Assembly: GCA_022393335.1 (NCBI GenBank) | Contig: JAJEKB010019084.1 | Span: forward strand, 62,001-126,000 | Origin: Macrotrachela quadricornifera | Lineage: Eukaryota > Rotifera > Eurotatoria > Philodinida > Philodinidae | DNA: 64,000 nt | Direction: 5' to 3' | In this document: positions 13,001 to 23,681 of the stretch, one piece after another | Numbering within the stretch: the first letter of the stretch is position 1 | How the letters are laid out: each line of letters begins with the position of its first letter | Notes under the pieces: generated by a model | Seen by the model: only the letters and a program-made list of their open reading frames with translations | What the model was told of the DNA's origin: nothing | Databases searched by the model: none | Made by a program: the position numbers and the translations under genes

Positions 13001-14200
13001 CATACATGTACATGTTCATCTGATTCATTGTGTGATGGTGTTACAGCAAATAATCAATCCATATGTGTATGTCCGATAAATAAATTTGGTTCTAGATGTT
13101 TATTGACTAATAATAGATGTCAAGATAAAACATGTCAAAATGGAGGTACATGTATACCATCGGATGAACATAGTGCATCTCGTTACCCGTATGTATGTGT
13201 TTGTCGTAAAGGATATAGTGGACAAAGATGTGAAATATCTGATACCACATTATTTCTTTCATTTGACAAAGATATTGTTTTTCCTTCACCATCAGTTGCA
13301 TTTATTTATTTTATTCATTTGCTTGATAAAACTGTATCAAATGGTAATAAAACTTGGCATATAATATGTTCAAATGAGACTTCAGTTCGAAGCTATTGGT
13401 CACGTCCATTTGATATTGCTCTTCTTCAACTTTCTGTATTCCAATATTATTTGATTTTTAATACAAACGACCATCAACAATCATCATCTGTTATTCAAAC
13501 AATCTATCCGATTGATCGCTGTAAATCGATAAATGAAATATTTAATGAAAGCGTTAGTTATATGCATTTTCTTCAACGTATTAAATATTATCATTTACCA
13601 TGTCAAAGTCGTTCGATAAACATATCTTGCTTTTATGATGACATTCTTATGTGTTTCTGCTACCATAGTGATGGCCAACGTTTAGCTAACTGTTTAGAGT
13701 TTAATCATCATGCACAGCTAGATTATTTAGATTTGGACAACAAAACAATAGAATATGAATGTCTTGCAGATAATTCATTTAATTCATCATCTTCATCTAC
13801 TCCTGCTAGCTCATCCTCATCTCCATCTGATCCTACTACTTCATCATCATCTTCATCCGGTTCCACTGCCTCATCTTTACCTTCATCTGGTCCTGTTAGC
13901 TCATCCTCATCCTCATCTTCGTCAAGTCCCACTGCTTCATCATCATCTTCATCCAGTTCCACTGCCTCATCCTTATCTTCATCAGGTTCTGTTGGCTCAT
14001 CCTCATCTTCATCTAGTCCTGCTACCTCATCCTCATTTTTACCTAATCTCCTTGACTTATCAACTTCCTCTGCTTCAACTATTCCACCAAACAATAGTGG
14101 CATGTCGTCTGTTCATCGTCGCGAGCTATTCTTATATCCATTCATATTACTATTTTCCTTATATTCATTACATACAATGAAGCTTATTCTCTGTGTCTAA
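10094..14200 (+). CDS. Secreted or GPI-anchored LDLa/EGF-repeat protein, single exon
   Basis: A 1368-residue uninterrupted frame. The hydrophobic N-terminus (residues 1-19) is a signal peptide. Class A LDL-receptor-like modules are visible near residues 176-214, 221-256, 465-500, 586-614 and 673-707, with the acidic calcium-binding signature (such as CDGKVDCTDGIDEENC). EGF modules follow near 776-813, 932-966, 969-1005 and 1008-1046 (CQNGGTC...GYSGQRC). Residues about 1231-1323 are a Ser/Thr/Pro-rich, mucin-like stalk of near-repeats. The last 25 residues are hydrophobic with no basic cytoplasmic tail after them, so a GPI-anchor signal is more likely than a transmembrane receptor. Lack of introns in a protein this long contrasts with the neighbours. 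A polyadenylation signal AATAAA lies at 14277-14282. The ligand is unknown; adhesion or lipoprotein/matrix binding is inferred from domains only. No orthologue is recognised. Confidence 0.88.
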   Translation: MLLFKYLIIFLLLHLIIGLPQINLYFTEWIEKNTNDIILQHDCLHVISSTETLFSRDIMYYCMSELPSKWNIERNRFDQIFTFAELYKKNITSEQLYHWSAPMDIIEDYQMYLDLLSIVNVSSTLGTQLFYNCTSPRFGPQCQYSFDFDVPSHLSLHEIIDYYYNYYYSSYEMKTLTCYTHLRCNRGLTSICLDWSEICDGKVDCTDGIDEENCWPFMLNKCKNDEYKCDNGQCISKTFVNDSFNAFECLDRSDEERISSISSLDKYGKPTFKNEDVICSWRKNQMKTYLNKTPFTSSCDNQRHLLIEQTMFSFKSNEINNNCFLALKCHLNISIYDKSFCSDFCQGESCIKIIEDICPGIFYFPAVPIAYGHIYFAYTNLYTTNRTHLGQIPPEYICYNEQLCGKFDLNGTILLSFKESTCRPLKDFPISFNTIGRDLYSVYIQLVYKQLGHCNRIGSENFIICDDSTMYQCKNSSKCILKSYVGDGIEDCDYKDDEEQSTINELCLTDESNIFFKCWTTNKCIHRNQIEDGYCQCGIDMYGICDDENPKLNEIRGKITFSTICDSFVDLLPVIIAGRNHTDETDCEYWPCSNIYTRCDGFWNCPDGADEINCNPSLSIRCPPNNHICISPITNRLMCLRIEKANDGIIDCLGGIDEPKLCRTTESFKKEKKFHCTNGNSLLCIPAIFLCNGILDCEHADDEQFCNTTSTIFNLIPNDPSNTEGEEFFYAYFYNTFKQKSIQSSLVKSENLIDYKINKDINAIRLYSSKNFQNEQYCHRGLPLRVWLDVHNNLSTTTCLCPPSYYGDRCQYQNERISLTMQFSAHSRSQQILFVLIVSLIDDSVERIIHSYHQITYLYMRDEDTKFNMYLLYSNRPKDLRRQYAIHINIYEMFTLKYRGSLLIPVKFPFLPVERISVKLNMPYINNNVETCIDHQCNHGKCIRYLNDQNHITFCQCENGWSGQYCTIPHTCTCSSDSLCDGVTANNQSICVCPINKFGSRCLLTNNRCQDKTCQNGGTCIPSDEHSASRYPYVCVCRKGYSGQRCEISDTTLFLSFDKDIVFPSPSVAFIYFIHLLDKTVSNGNKTWHIICSNETSVRSYWSRPFDIALLQLSVFQYYLIFNTNDHQQSSSVIQTIYPIDRCKSINEIFNESVSYMHFLQRIKYYHLPCQSRSINISCFYDDILMCFCYHSDGQRLANCLEFNHHAQLDYLDLDNKTIEYECLADNSFNSSSSSTPASSSSSPSDPTTSSSSSSGSTASSLPSSGPVSSSSSSSSSSPTASSSSSSSSTASSLSSSGSVGSSSSSSSPATSSSFLPNLLDLSTSSASTIPPNNSGMSSVHRRELFLYPFILLFSLYSLHTMKLILCV
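13784..14060 (+). repeat. Ser-rich coding minisatellite (mucin-like stalk)
   Basis: Imperfect tandem units rich in TCATCNTCATC encode runs of serine separated by Gly/Pro/Thr-Ala motifs, within the 3' part of the LDLa/EGF gene. The complementary strand is also open here (13723-14103), but that frame is only the mirror of the TCA/TCC repeats. Confidence 0.85.
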
Positions 14201-16944
14201 CTGATTCTCTTATTATACTTAACACTTCTGAGATTGCTTGTGCTATTATTTGATATGCTTTATTTCTCTTATTATGAATAAAGGCACATCGAAAGATATA
14301 GTACCTAGCACAGATAGTTTTTTCTGCTTTTTCTCTTCTATCTTATATATGTTATTTATATTCGGTGCATCAGAAAATTACAGAAAAGAGATACTATTTT
14401 GCATATTAATTAGGTATTACTGACGTTATTGATTCATCATTAGCGCTCCATTATGATGACAGCAATCTGATCTGGATTTTTTAAAACACATGTTTATGAG
14501 AAATTGTAGTTATTAATCTTTAGCTGTCAAAAACATTTGATTGCTTAAAATATTACAATAAATTAATATCATTGAAACAGAGCTTTGAATTGCAATTATT
14601 TAATTGGCGGGAGTCTCAATTGAGAAATGCTTGATTCAACAGAAAGCCGATTGTGAAACCATGAGAGTGAATGAAAATACTACATAATATTCAACGATTG
14701 CTCAATTAATTCACGTTTACACTATTATATGTAGGCACGTGAATATACACGTGCAAGGAAAGAACAAATTCATACACGAAGTTTGTTTATTTCACTCAAC
14801 CCTAACTTCACTCAAAAGAACGAAAAACTTCATTCATAGAATATTTTGATAGAATGCTTCATCGACAGCTACGAATAACTATCGATTAAGGTCTATAATA
14901 TATAAATAATGACATTCGAAGAGTGAGCTAATCGTCTCCGGTTTGATTCACGCCAGCTTTGACTGATTTCCTGCCATTGCTGATGGTTTTCATTCATATT
15001 CTTTTTGAACCTTTATTGAATTACGTATTTCATTTTTGTCAATTTTATAGAACTATGTTTAAAATTCATATCTTTTAATATTTTATTGATTTTTATTGTA
15101 CCATGTATCTTTATGCTTATCTGTAATGCAGAGCTCAAATAGGTGTTTTTTTTTTAATAGATAACATGAAATTTATCATCAAATTGAGGTCTGCATTTCT
15201 TGATTCAATATTTCTACAAAATACATCAATCTCTCATTTAACTTTGTTTTAATCAATTCTTGTAAAGCAATAGTTTACATTAGCAGATTATATTTGTTTT
15301 TTCTTCAAGATAGTTAGATCAACCATTGTTCGATTGAATTACTGTATCATACCATAATTTAATCGAATATGATTGCTTACATATCATATTATTATATCTA
15401 AAATAGTAGAAAAAAACATATATATATATAAATAAATTCATTAAATATACGTCAATATTTTCAATTGCATCAATAACGAAAAAAGAATACTCATTTATAT
15501 ATTTGTTTAATGATCAATTTTGTATTTTTCACTAATTCAATAATATTATCACGAAAAACCTTTGAATAATATTCGCAAATATAGATGACATGAACTAACA
15601 AAAAATATTGAAGAAAGAGAGGAAATATGAAAATGAAAAAGTGTAGTGACCAGAACAAATCTTTATAGTACATCAGTGAATACAGAATTCATGTAGGACT
15701 ACGTGTGTTCAAAGGATATTGTCAGCATTCCTGTTAAAACCAGAAATGTAGACATAGTAAGATAGAGATGGCAAATCTAAATCTTTCCAATTAAAAATTG
15801 ATCATGAATACTATACTTTATCAAGTAATTTTATATTGCTGACGAATAAAACTACTATTTGTTAAATGTATAAGATAACGGTTAGTTTTCATAGTGTTTT
15901 TCTATTCATAGGTTTATTATTTTTAGTCCGTTTTCTTGCTGTTGATGAATAATTCATACAAACTACTCTTTAACATTCAATAAAAGAGAGACAATTTGAA
16001 ATATTATCTACATATAAGAGTTGATTTTCCTTTCATATAGACAAACTTCCTTTATATGTTATACCGATTTAATAAAATTATTTTTTCTGAACAATATTGA
16101 ATAAAATAAACGTGATAAATATATATTATATCGGCAGTTATTACTTTAAATGGACTAATACATTAATTTATTTTAAAAAAGTTTCTTTGACATTATTCCA
16201 TATTGTCAATATTTACATGGAACACTAAATAGAAAATCTATAATTCCACATCTATTTAACACTCATATACAAGCAGGAATGACAGTAGATTACTTATGCA
16301 TTATAAAGTGTTCTTCATTATTATCTGTAAATATTTTAAAGGATTTCATTGCATTAGTTTCGTCATGACTGATACGTACATCTACTTTACAATACAAAAG
16401 AAAGCAGGTAGAAAAGATCAATTATCGATATTTAAAAGTAAACCATATTTATGAATTCATCAAGAGTTTCAATCTAAATTTGTTTTACTCATTGCTCTAA
16501 ATAATTTTCAAATAATCACCTTAAAAAAGGCTTCCTTTAAGTAAGATTTAATATTTTACATTTTCAATCAATAACGAAAGAATAATAATTTTAGTTGTAA
16601 TGGAATATATTAATATTATAGATGTCACTAGTAATATTTTTGATCTTTATGATTAAATTGCATAAGAATATAATTTATTATCATTAAAATAATAAAAATA
16701 TTTTATAAATTTATAATATTCATTTTTTTATTTTAATAAAAATTAATCTTATTTTTGATTATTTTAACCAATCATCGAAATAATTTTAAAGAGTAATGTT
16801 TTTCTCATTCATTCATTCATTCATTAATAGTTATTTTTTTGTTATTTCTCTTATATTTTATCCTACATAAAATGTTTTTATTAGTATTTTTTTGAGTGTG
16901 AGTGTGTGTATTTATTTATTATTTTATTTTATTTATTGCATATT
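14201..16944. other. Intergenic region between the LDLa/EGF gene and PAT1
   Basis: It starts with the 3' UTR of the upstream gene, including AATAAA at 14277-14282. The remaining 2.6 kb is AT-rich with no supported gene. A short ATTC tetranucleotide repeat lies at about 16807-16826, roughly 120 bp before the PAT1 start codon. The PAT1 promoter must be in the right-hand part, but I see no clear TATA box. Confidence 0.5.
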
Positions 16945-19900
16945 ATGGATGGCAATAGTCACATATTAAATATTGGTGCTTTAACATTAAATATGTCAAA
17001 TAATAACACAAACGATGATTTAGGTACAATGTTATCTGTAATACCAACAGTAGATGATATGGAAGCAGATGTATTAAATGATGAAACATTTGGTGATTGT
17101 GATTTAGATACAATTAAAATGAAATCTGATTTTGGTGAAAATGGAGAATTTCTTGGTGATAATCCATCAGGAACATTACCGGATTTTTTCGAATCAGATA
17201 TATCCGATACAAGAGGTGGTATTTCACTTATCGATAATAATGATGATCAATCACAACAACCATCAATTGATGCATTACTTGGTGAAGATCCAATGCGTAT
17301 ATCAGCATCATCAATTCATCTTCGACAATCATCAATGAATCCATTATTTAATATGGCTATATCACAAGCAAGAGATACTAATCATGGACATATTTTTGCT
17401 CAACAACAGCAACAACAAATTCCACGTATGTCACCAATTACATTACCATCACCGCCTCAACCACAACAACCACAAATAAATTATCAATTATTAAAACAAT
17501 TTGAACAAATGTTAATTAATCGACAAGTACCGCCACAAGAACGAATTGTTTATATGCAAGCTATGATTGAAAAAATGCAACGTGATGCTTTAAAAGCACA
17601 ACAACAACAACAACAACAAGCAGTACGAGTAAGTTATTAAATAGTTTATTAGAAATAAATATTATTCTTTTTATTAGCATACAAATATAAATACCAATGG
17701 TCATAATCAATATCATGAAACCAATTTAAATCATGTTCGTAATAATCCTTTATTGTATGGTCAACAACAACAACAGCAACAATACGTACCAACACATTCG
17801 ATGGCTATTGGTGAAATGATGGAACGAGCTCGTTTATCAGCATTAAATACTAATAATTCACGTTCACAATCACCACCTGTTGGTAATATTGGAATGTCAT
17901 CTCAATTTATTGATGCTATTCAACGATCTGATCAAATTTCTATTGTTGATAATCATCAACAACAACATCGAACAAATCAATCTCCATCTTCACCACTTGA
18001 TACAATTGTTAGTCCATCATCATCTTCACATCATCATGTTCAATCTCGACACAATCGACCAGCAAGATATTATCCTCGTCCACCACTACTTAATACATGG
18101 CAAGGACGTGGTCCTGGTCATGATGAATTTGCTGGTATGATGAACGATCGTGAAAAACAATGGGTTGTTAAAATTCAACTTCATCAAGCATCTCAAACAC
18201 AAGAAGAAGTAAACATGTTTTTAATAAATATATAAATACTAAAAATTTTTTTTTTTCTTTTTTTCTTTTTAGGATTATTATTTTCATAAATGGTCCCAAC
18301 AAAAACATCATACACAACAAGTATATGATAATCAATCAAATCGTCATAATTATCGAGGACAAAGAATTAGTTATCCAGTACTTCAATTATTGAAATCAAT
18401 TCAACAAGAAAATGAGTATAATTAGATTATAATTAATAATTCTTTATTTTAAATATTCTATTATTTAGACTTGCTCAACGTTTATCTCAAACATCAATAC
18501 AAGCCTCATTTAGTAATGTAAATCCTACACAATCAATACCATATGCATCACCAATATCAACACAACTTGGTAAACAATCAATGGCAACACCTCGACATCC
18601 AAGATGTACTCTACATCTTGATGGTAATTTGATTTTTTTTTCTTATTTAAAAACTTTGTTTTTTTTTTTAAATTTCATAGGTCAATTTTCGTTAGGTAAA
18701 CAAGTAAATGCAATTACACATAATAAATATGCATTAGGTCTTTTATTAAATATTGAAAACATATATCGTGATATTTTACAACTTGATGATAAATCATTAA
18801 CCTCAACTAAAACAAATAATACAGAAGATGAATCATCAAAAAAATTACTTGATTCAATTATTAATCTTTATTTAAATAATGACAATTATTTGTTTGCTGA
18901 CATGTTTGGACAATTTAATAAAGGACAAATTATACTTGAACGTTTATATCCATATTTATTAACAACAACATCAACAACAAATTATCTTGAATTAATACTT
19001 ATACGTCTGTATGGATCATTAAATTATATGGTACGTCAATGGTCAACAACATTTTATATTGAACGTATTGTTATGAATACACTTAGTCTCATACAACAAC
19101 AAGTTAATGTTAAAAAAACAACTTTAGAACAATTATTAGGTCAAGTTTATGATTATTATAATGAACAAATCAAACCAAAACTTGTGGAATTTGATTCTGG
19201 TATATACTTTTTTTTTATGATATTATTTAGACTATATCTTGAGAATTGACAGTCGTATTTACAAACACTATTTGGATGGAATATTAAATAAAGGAAATAT
19301 CATTTTAATGATATTACTTGCCCAATTGAATGATGAGAGATGTTATTGTTTAAAATAGTTGAACTACTTGACAAAATAATACCAATAAGTTAACTTGATT
19401 TTTTTTCATCAATTCGAAATAATTAACATTACGAAATTTGAATTCTTCACTAATAAGGTTTTTCCTTCCTATAGAGGATACCGATTTGTAAATGTTATTT
19501 TAGTCAATAAAAATATATAATTAAGAATCTTATTCTTTTTTTCTTTATATTTAGCTGCATCATCAAGTCCATTTTCTGATCCAATATTATTCACAAATTC
19601 GCATACAATAACTATTTTAATTGAATTATTATTAACTTTAGAACGTCGATGTTATTTATTACAGAATGCTAATTCATCAGCAATGCCTATACACATAATT
19701 CAACAATTACAACCACAATTACAATATCAATTATCCGAACATGTTCGTTTAGTTGTTAATGATCTTTGTCAAGCACTTATTAATTGTTCATTACCAACAT
19801 ATACACTTAAAAAAATGCTTAAACCATTTACAAAAGTACAACAACAACAATTTGGTTTACTTTGTAAATTTCTTCGTATACAAACATCTCAAAATATTTA

Positions 19901-19949
19901 TGCGACATTGGAACCAAAACTTATCTATTGTTGCATTAAGGATACATAA
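16945..19949 (+). CDS. PATL1: PAT1 homologue, mRNA decapping activator / P-body scaffold
   Basis: Six exons join in phase: 16945-17628, 17678-18208, 18273-18415, 18469-18623, 18681-19199 and 19555-19949. They give 808 residues, close to the size of animal PATL1. The N-terminus carries the acidic NDETFGD motif (residues 45-51), which in PAT1 proteins contacts the DDX6/Dhh1 helicase. Gln-rich low-complexity stretches follow (exons 1-2). The conserved block around REKQWVVKIQLHQ continues across the intron into DYYFHKW, the typical PAT1 signature. Exons 5-6 encode the helical C-terminal domain that binds LSM1-7 and DCP2. The protein links deadenylated mRNA to decapping in cytoplasmic granules. 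The start at 16945 is the first in-frame ATG; the open frame upstream has no other ATG. Possible polyadenylation signal AATAAA at 20273-20278. Confidence 0.9.
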
Positions 19950-22369
19950 AAAATGTTTATATCTGTGTGTATGTATGTGTGAGAGAAGGAGAAAAAAATG
20001 TTTGTATATAAGTTATTTTTGTCTTCGACCCTGTGTGTGTGTGTGTGTTTATTTACATATGAAAGTGAACTATTTAAACAGTAGAACAAAATTTTCTTAA
20101 CCAAACTACAAACGAGAATGTATAATGAAAATCTGTATATGTATGAAAAAAGTGTTTTTTTTTTATTATTATCTTTAACTTATTGCTATTTTTCTGTAGT
20201 GTGTAAAATACGCGCACAGAATAGTGAAAAATCATAGGAAAAAAAAGTCGATATTAATAATGACGATTAGAAAATAAACAAGAATAGATGATGATAGTTT
20301 TTTTTAATTGATCTATTTTATATATAATATGATTAAAATTATTTTCTATATTTAAATTGAAACAGATTAGAGTGTTTAAAATGTTACGGTACAAGATGAA
20401 TATGACGTAAAATACATTTATACAATAAAAACTATCCAATTTATTCATTAACAAAATATATAGAATAGATCAGAATTTGTTTTATAGATAATGAACGTTT
20501 GAGTATCTCTGTCATATAATCATAAGAAAAACATATTACATTTGACATAAATATATATCTGAATTTAACTACTTTTGAAAAAAAGCAAATATATTACAGA
20601 TATTTTCTAAATAACTTCGGCTATTTATGACTAAAACTTTCGAGACACATTACATAACAGCATTTATATTTGTAGTCAGCACTTAGGAATCAATAACAAT
20701 TGTCTGAAACATAGTTTGAAAATACAGTATGCTAGTTATTTGTGATCAAAAAGATAAATATCAGTATAGTTCACCGCTACGAAATTTTATATTTTTAATT
20801 TCTGTAATCGATATCTTCTGAATTAGGAAACCAAACAGACCATTGAAGTTGCCTGTTAGAGATGGATACAGACCAGCTACTTGTCATACTTTGAAAGATT
20901 TTCAATATTAAAGGCGACGTTGATTTTTCAAAGCTTGAGAATAACTATTTATTTAGTGAAAAAATGCGAATATTTATATAATGGGAGAAGAAGGGAAAGA
21001 AAAAAGAAGATGATTTTTTCGTTTATTTTCCACTATGCACTTGGAAGAAAATGAAATGTTATATTTTCTCTTTTCAACTTGGAAATAACACAGTTTGAGT
21101 AAAATTGAAATATAGGTTTCAAAGGATGAGAAAAGAATAAGAAAGAAGAGCAATATCATACGTTATACATGTGATGAATAGTGAACGAATATGTTATTTA
21201 TTTGCTTTCAATTTCGTTGAATCTACAAATTATTCTTGTCTTTATATTTATATTATCGTAAAATATCTAATGTGGATATTTCTTCTTCAGCTAGCTCACC
21301 AATCTATTCAAAATGTTTACAAGAAAAAATAAATTTTTCCTCTTACTTTTAAATCTAGTTATATGTTCTATGAAACATATAGAGTTCTCAATTCATAAGT
21401 GTTTCTTCTAATCAATTCATTTCAATTTATACTATTTTCTTGTCTTCTCATTAGTATGGTCTTCCACTTTCATTTTCATGCACATAGTGTCCTAATATTA
21501 TCATATAAAAAAAGCATAAAAGTCGCAACAGGCAAATAGTTCAGGTCGAGGAAAATGTATTGCAGTCATAGACAAGGTAAAGTAGTTTCCAGTCTGTCAC
21601 AGATCGGCTAGATCTACACAAGATAATCTGTTGGGAGCCATTTTTTGAATGATATAAACAAACGCTCTGGATTTTATTTTAAAGATAGAAATCCTTTTGT
21701 TTATCACTGATAAAAGATTCATTCATTTTTGTTCAGTTAGATTCGGGTTATTTACGAATTGACAACTGTTACACTATTTCGTCCATTTTGCAAAAGATGC
21801 AGTCTAAACGAGTTTAAAAGCAAAAATGAATAAAATCAACCCTGAAACGTCAATAATTAATTTAATTTTAACATCATCTTATACTAATTCAATGTATTTA
21901 AGTATTTTTATTAATTTTATATTATTTAACTTGTATTTTGTATTGTTATTTAATTATTTTGAAAAATCTTTCAGAGAAATTAATTATTATATACAGAAAG
22001 AGAAACTTGTTTTAATTTAAAAATTAATGTCTTTTCTTAACCGCTTTCAATCAGTATAAACGCTTCTACACATAATAATCGAAAATTAATCAATGAAAAA
22101 TTTAATATTAATTTAGCAAGGAAAGATATTTATAATATTACACAAAAAATAATACTCAATCTAATTAGGAAACAAAATGATCCTGGATTATTTTCTATAA
22201 TTGTGTAATTGCACTACTTAATTTATACTTTATTTGTATGTAATAAAGAATTTACAAAATAAAATTATTAAAATGATAAGTCATTCAATTTATATCGATA
22301 TACAAAAACATATAAGGCCATTATAAGATTTTATATTTATTACAATCATAGGTTACTTATATCTACCTG

Positions 22370-22653
22370 TGTGCACATGATTATCTAGCTATGTAAACAT
22401 GTGCACATATGTCTCCATAACGTGGTATCTATGTGCACGTATAAATATATTCCTAATTACCTATGTGCGTATATATATACATAGTTGACTACCTATTTGC
22501 ACATATGTCTCTATAACCGGGCATCTATGTGCACTTATAAATATNNNNNNNNNNATATGTCTCTATAACCTGGCATCTATATGCACGTATAAATATATTC
22601 CGAATTCCCTATGTGCGTATATATATACATACCTGACTACTTATGTGCGCATA
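22370..22653. repeat. 96-bp tandem repeat array containing an assembly gap
   Basis: The unit starts ACATATGTCT and contains ATCTATGTGCAC and CTATGTGCGTATATATATAC. Copies begin at 22405 and 22501, and a third at about 22553 after a 10-N gap at 22545-22554. A partial copy lies to the left. Copies differ by a few substitutions. The gap falls inside a copy, so the array has probably been collapsed and its true length is unknown. Confidence 0.9.
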
Positions 22654-23414
22654 TCCATGTCAAGAAAAGCGATGAAAACACAGCGATTAATCGGATGATA
22701 ATCATTTCGATTAATCGCTGAGTTTTCGTAATTTTTTTAGAGTTTCTGAGAGAAAATGTCTCACTTAGATTGGTTTCTTTTGTTCACTAGTTGATGCGAA
22801 AGGATTGGTTGAGGTCGATAGATGACGAGTATTTTCACAAAATTGTATCCTATCCATTCAAATAAAAATTGGGTTTTCGTTTTCCAATATCTGAAAGTCG
22901 AAATGATTGGATGAAAACTTCATACCGAAGCAAGTTACTATTCCTGAAGCCGAATATAATGTCAGAAGTCTCAACAAAAGCTAAACTAAAAATATTCGCA
23001 GAACAGTTAGAACTAAAAAAATCAGTGACTGATCACGATTAGTTAGATGAAAATTGTCTCGATCAATTGCAAGTAATCGTCAAAACAACAGAGAATGACA
23101 ACGTTGCGAATATATTAAAAATACCATAGAATAATGAGATAATTAACTATGTGCTCATAATAATAAATGATAAAAAGTCGCGATAAACTGTCATTTTTTT
23201 GTGATTATTCACGATTATTTCTCAAATTTCGAGATTTACGATTCGACGGGTGACTTTTGAATAGAAAAAACTGGAGGTGGGTACGAGAGAACAGAACGAA
23301 AAAAAAGGTGTATATATTACCCATCGCTTCTCAAAGGATTAGCCATAATAAGTCGCTGATTTTCTTGATTTTTCGCGAGTAATCGTCCAAATTGCGACGA
23401 TTTCTCTGACATGG
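22654..23414. mobile_element. Candidate non-autonomous DNA transposon with short inverted ends
   Basis: The left end CCATGTCAAGAAAAGCG is mirrored on the opposite strand at the right end (CCATGTCAGAGAAATCG), giving a roughly 760 bp element. Inside, a perfect 13-nt inverted repeat (CAGCGATTAATCG, 22680-22692 against 22707-22719) forms a hairpin near the left end. Several further copies of CGATTAATCG/AATCG(T)C-like words are scattered through it. No transposase frame is present, and I could not identify a clear target-site duplication. Confidence 0.4.
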
Positions 23415-23681
23415 GTAGTCATTTCTTTATTTTAAAGGTAAACATAGCATGTTTCATACATTATTCCTTTTTGTAAAGTACTCAAGCAAAAAATGTTATA
23501 TATAAAGGTTATAATTTTTGACAGTCACATTTAATTGATGTGATAATTTAATGAAAATTTTTTATATGAAAGATTAGAATTGGCTTGGATTTTTTGTTGT
23601 ATTAATTTCGAAAAAAAATATCTTACATGTTATATAAATTTTGTAGATAAGTAGCAAGTTATTTGTGTACAATCTTCAATT

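Larger units (their letters stand above)
19950..23681. other. Intergenic region between PAT1 and S1P lyase, repeat-bearing
   Basis: It contains the PAT1 3' UTR with short GT runs (about 20031-20048), then 2 kb of AT-rich sequence with no gene I can support. Next come a 96 bp tandem repeat broken by an assembly gap (22370-22653) and a possible transposable element (22654-23414). The lyase promoter should lie in the last 250 bp. Confidence 0.55.

Noticed and set aside
13723..14103. Antisense frame of 126 residues rich in Asp/Glu
   Set aside because: It is the complement of the Ser-codon repeat in the LDLa/EGF gene; the open frame follows from TCA/TCC repeats and has no start context or domain.
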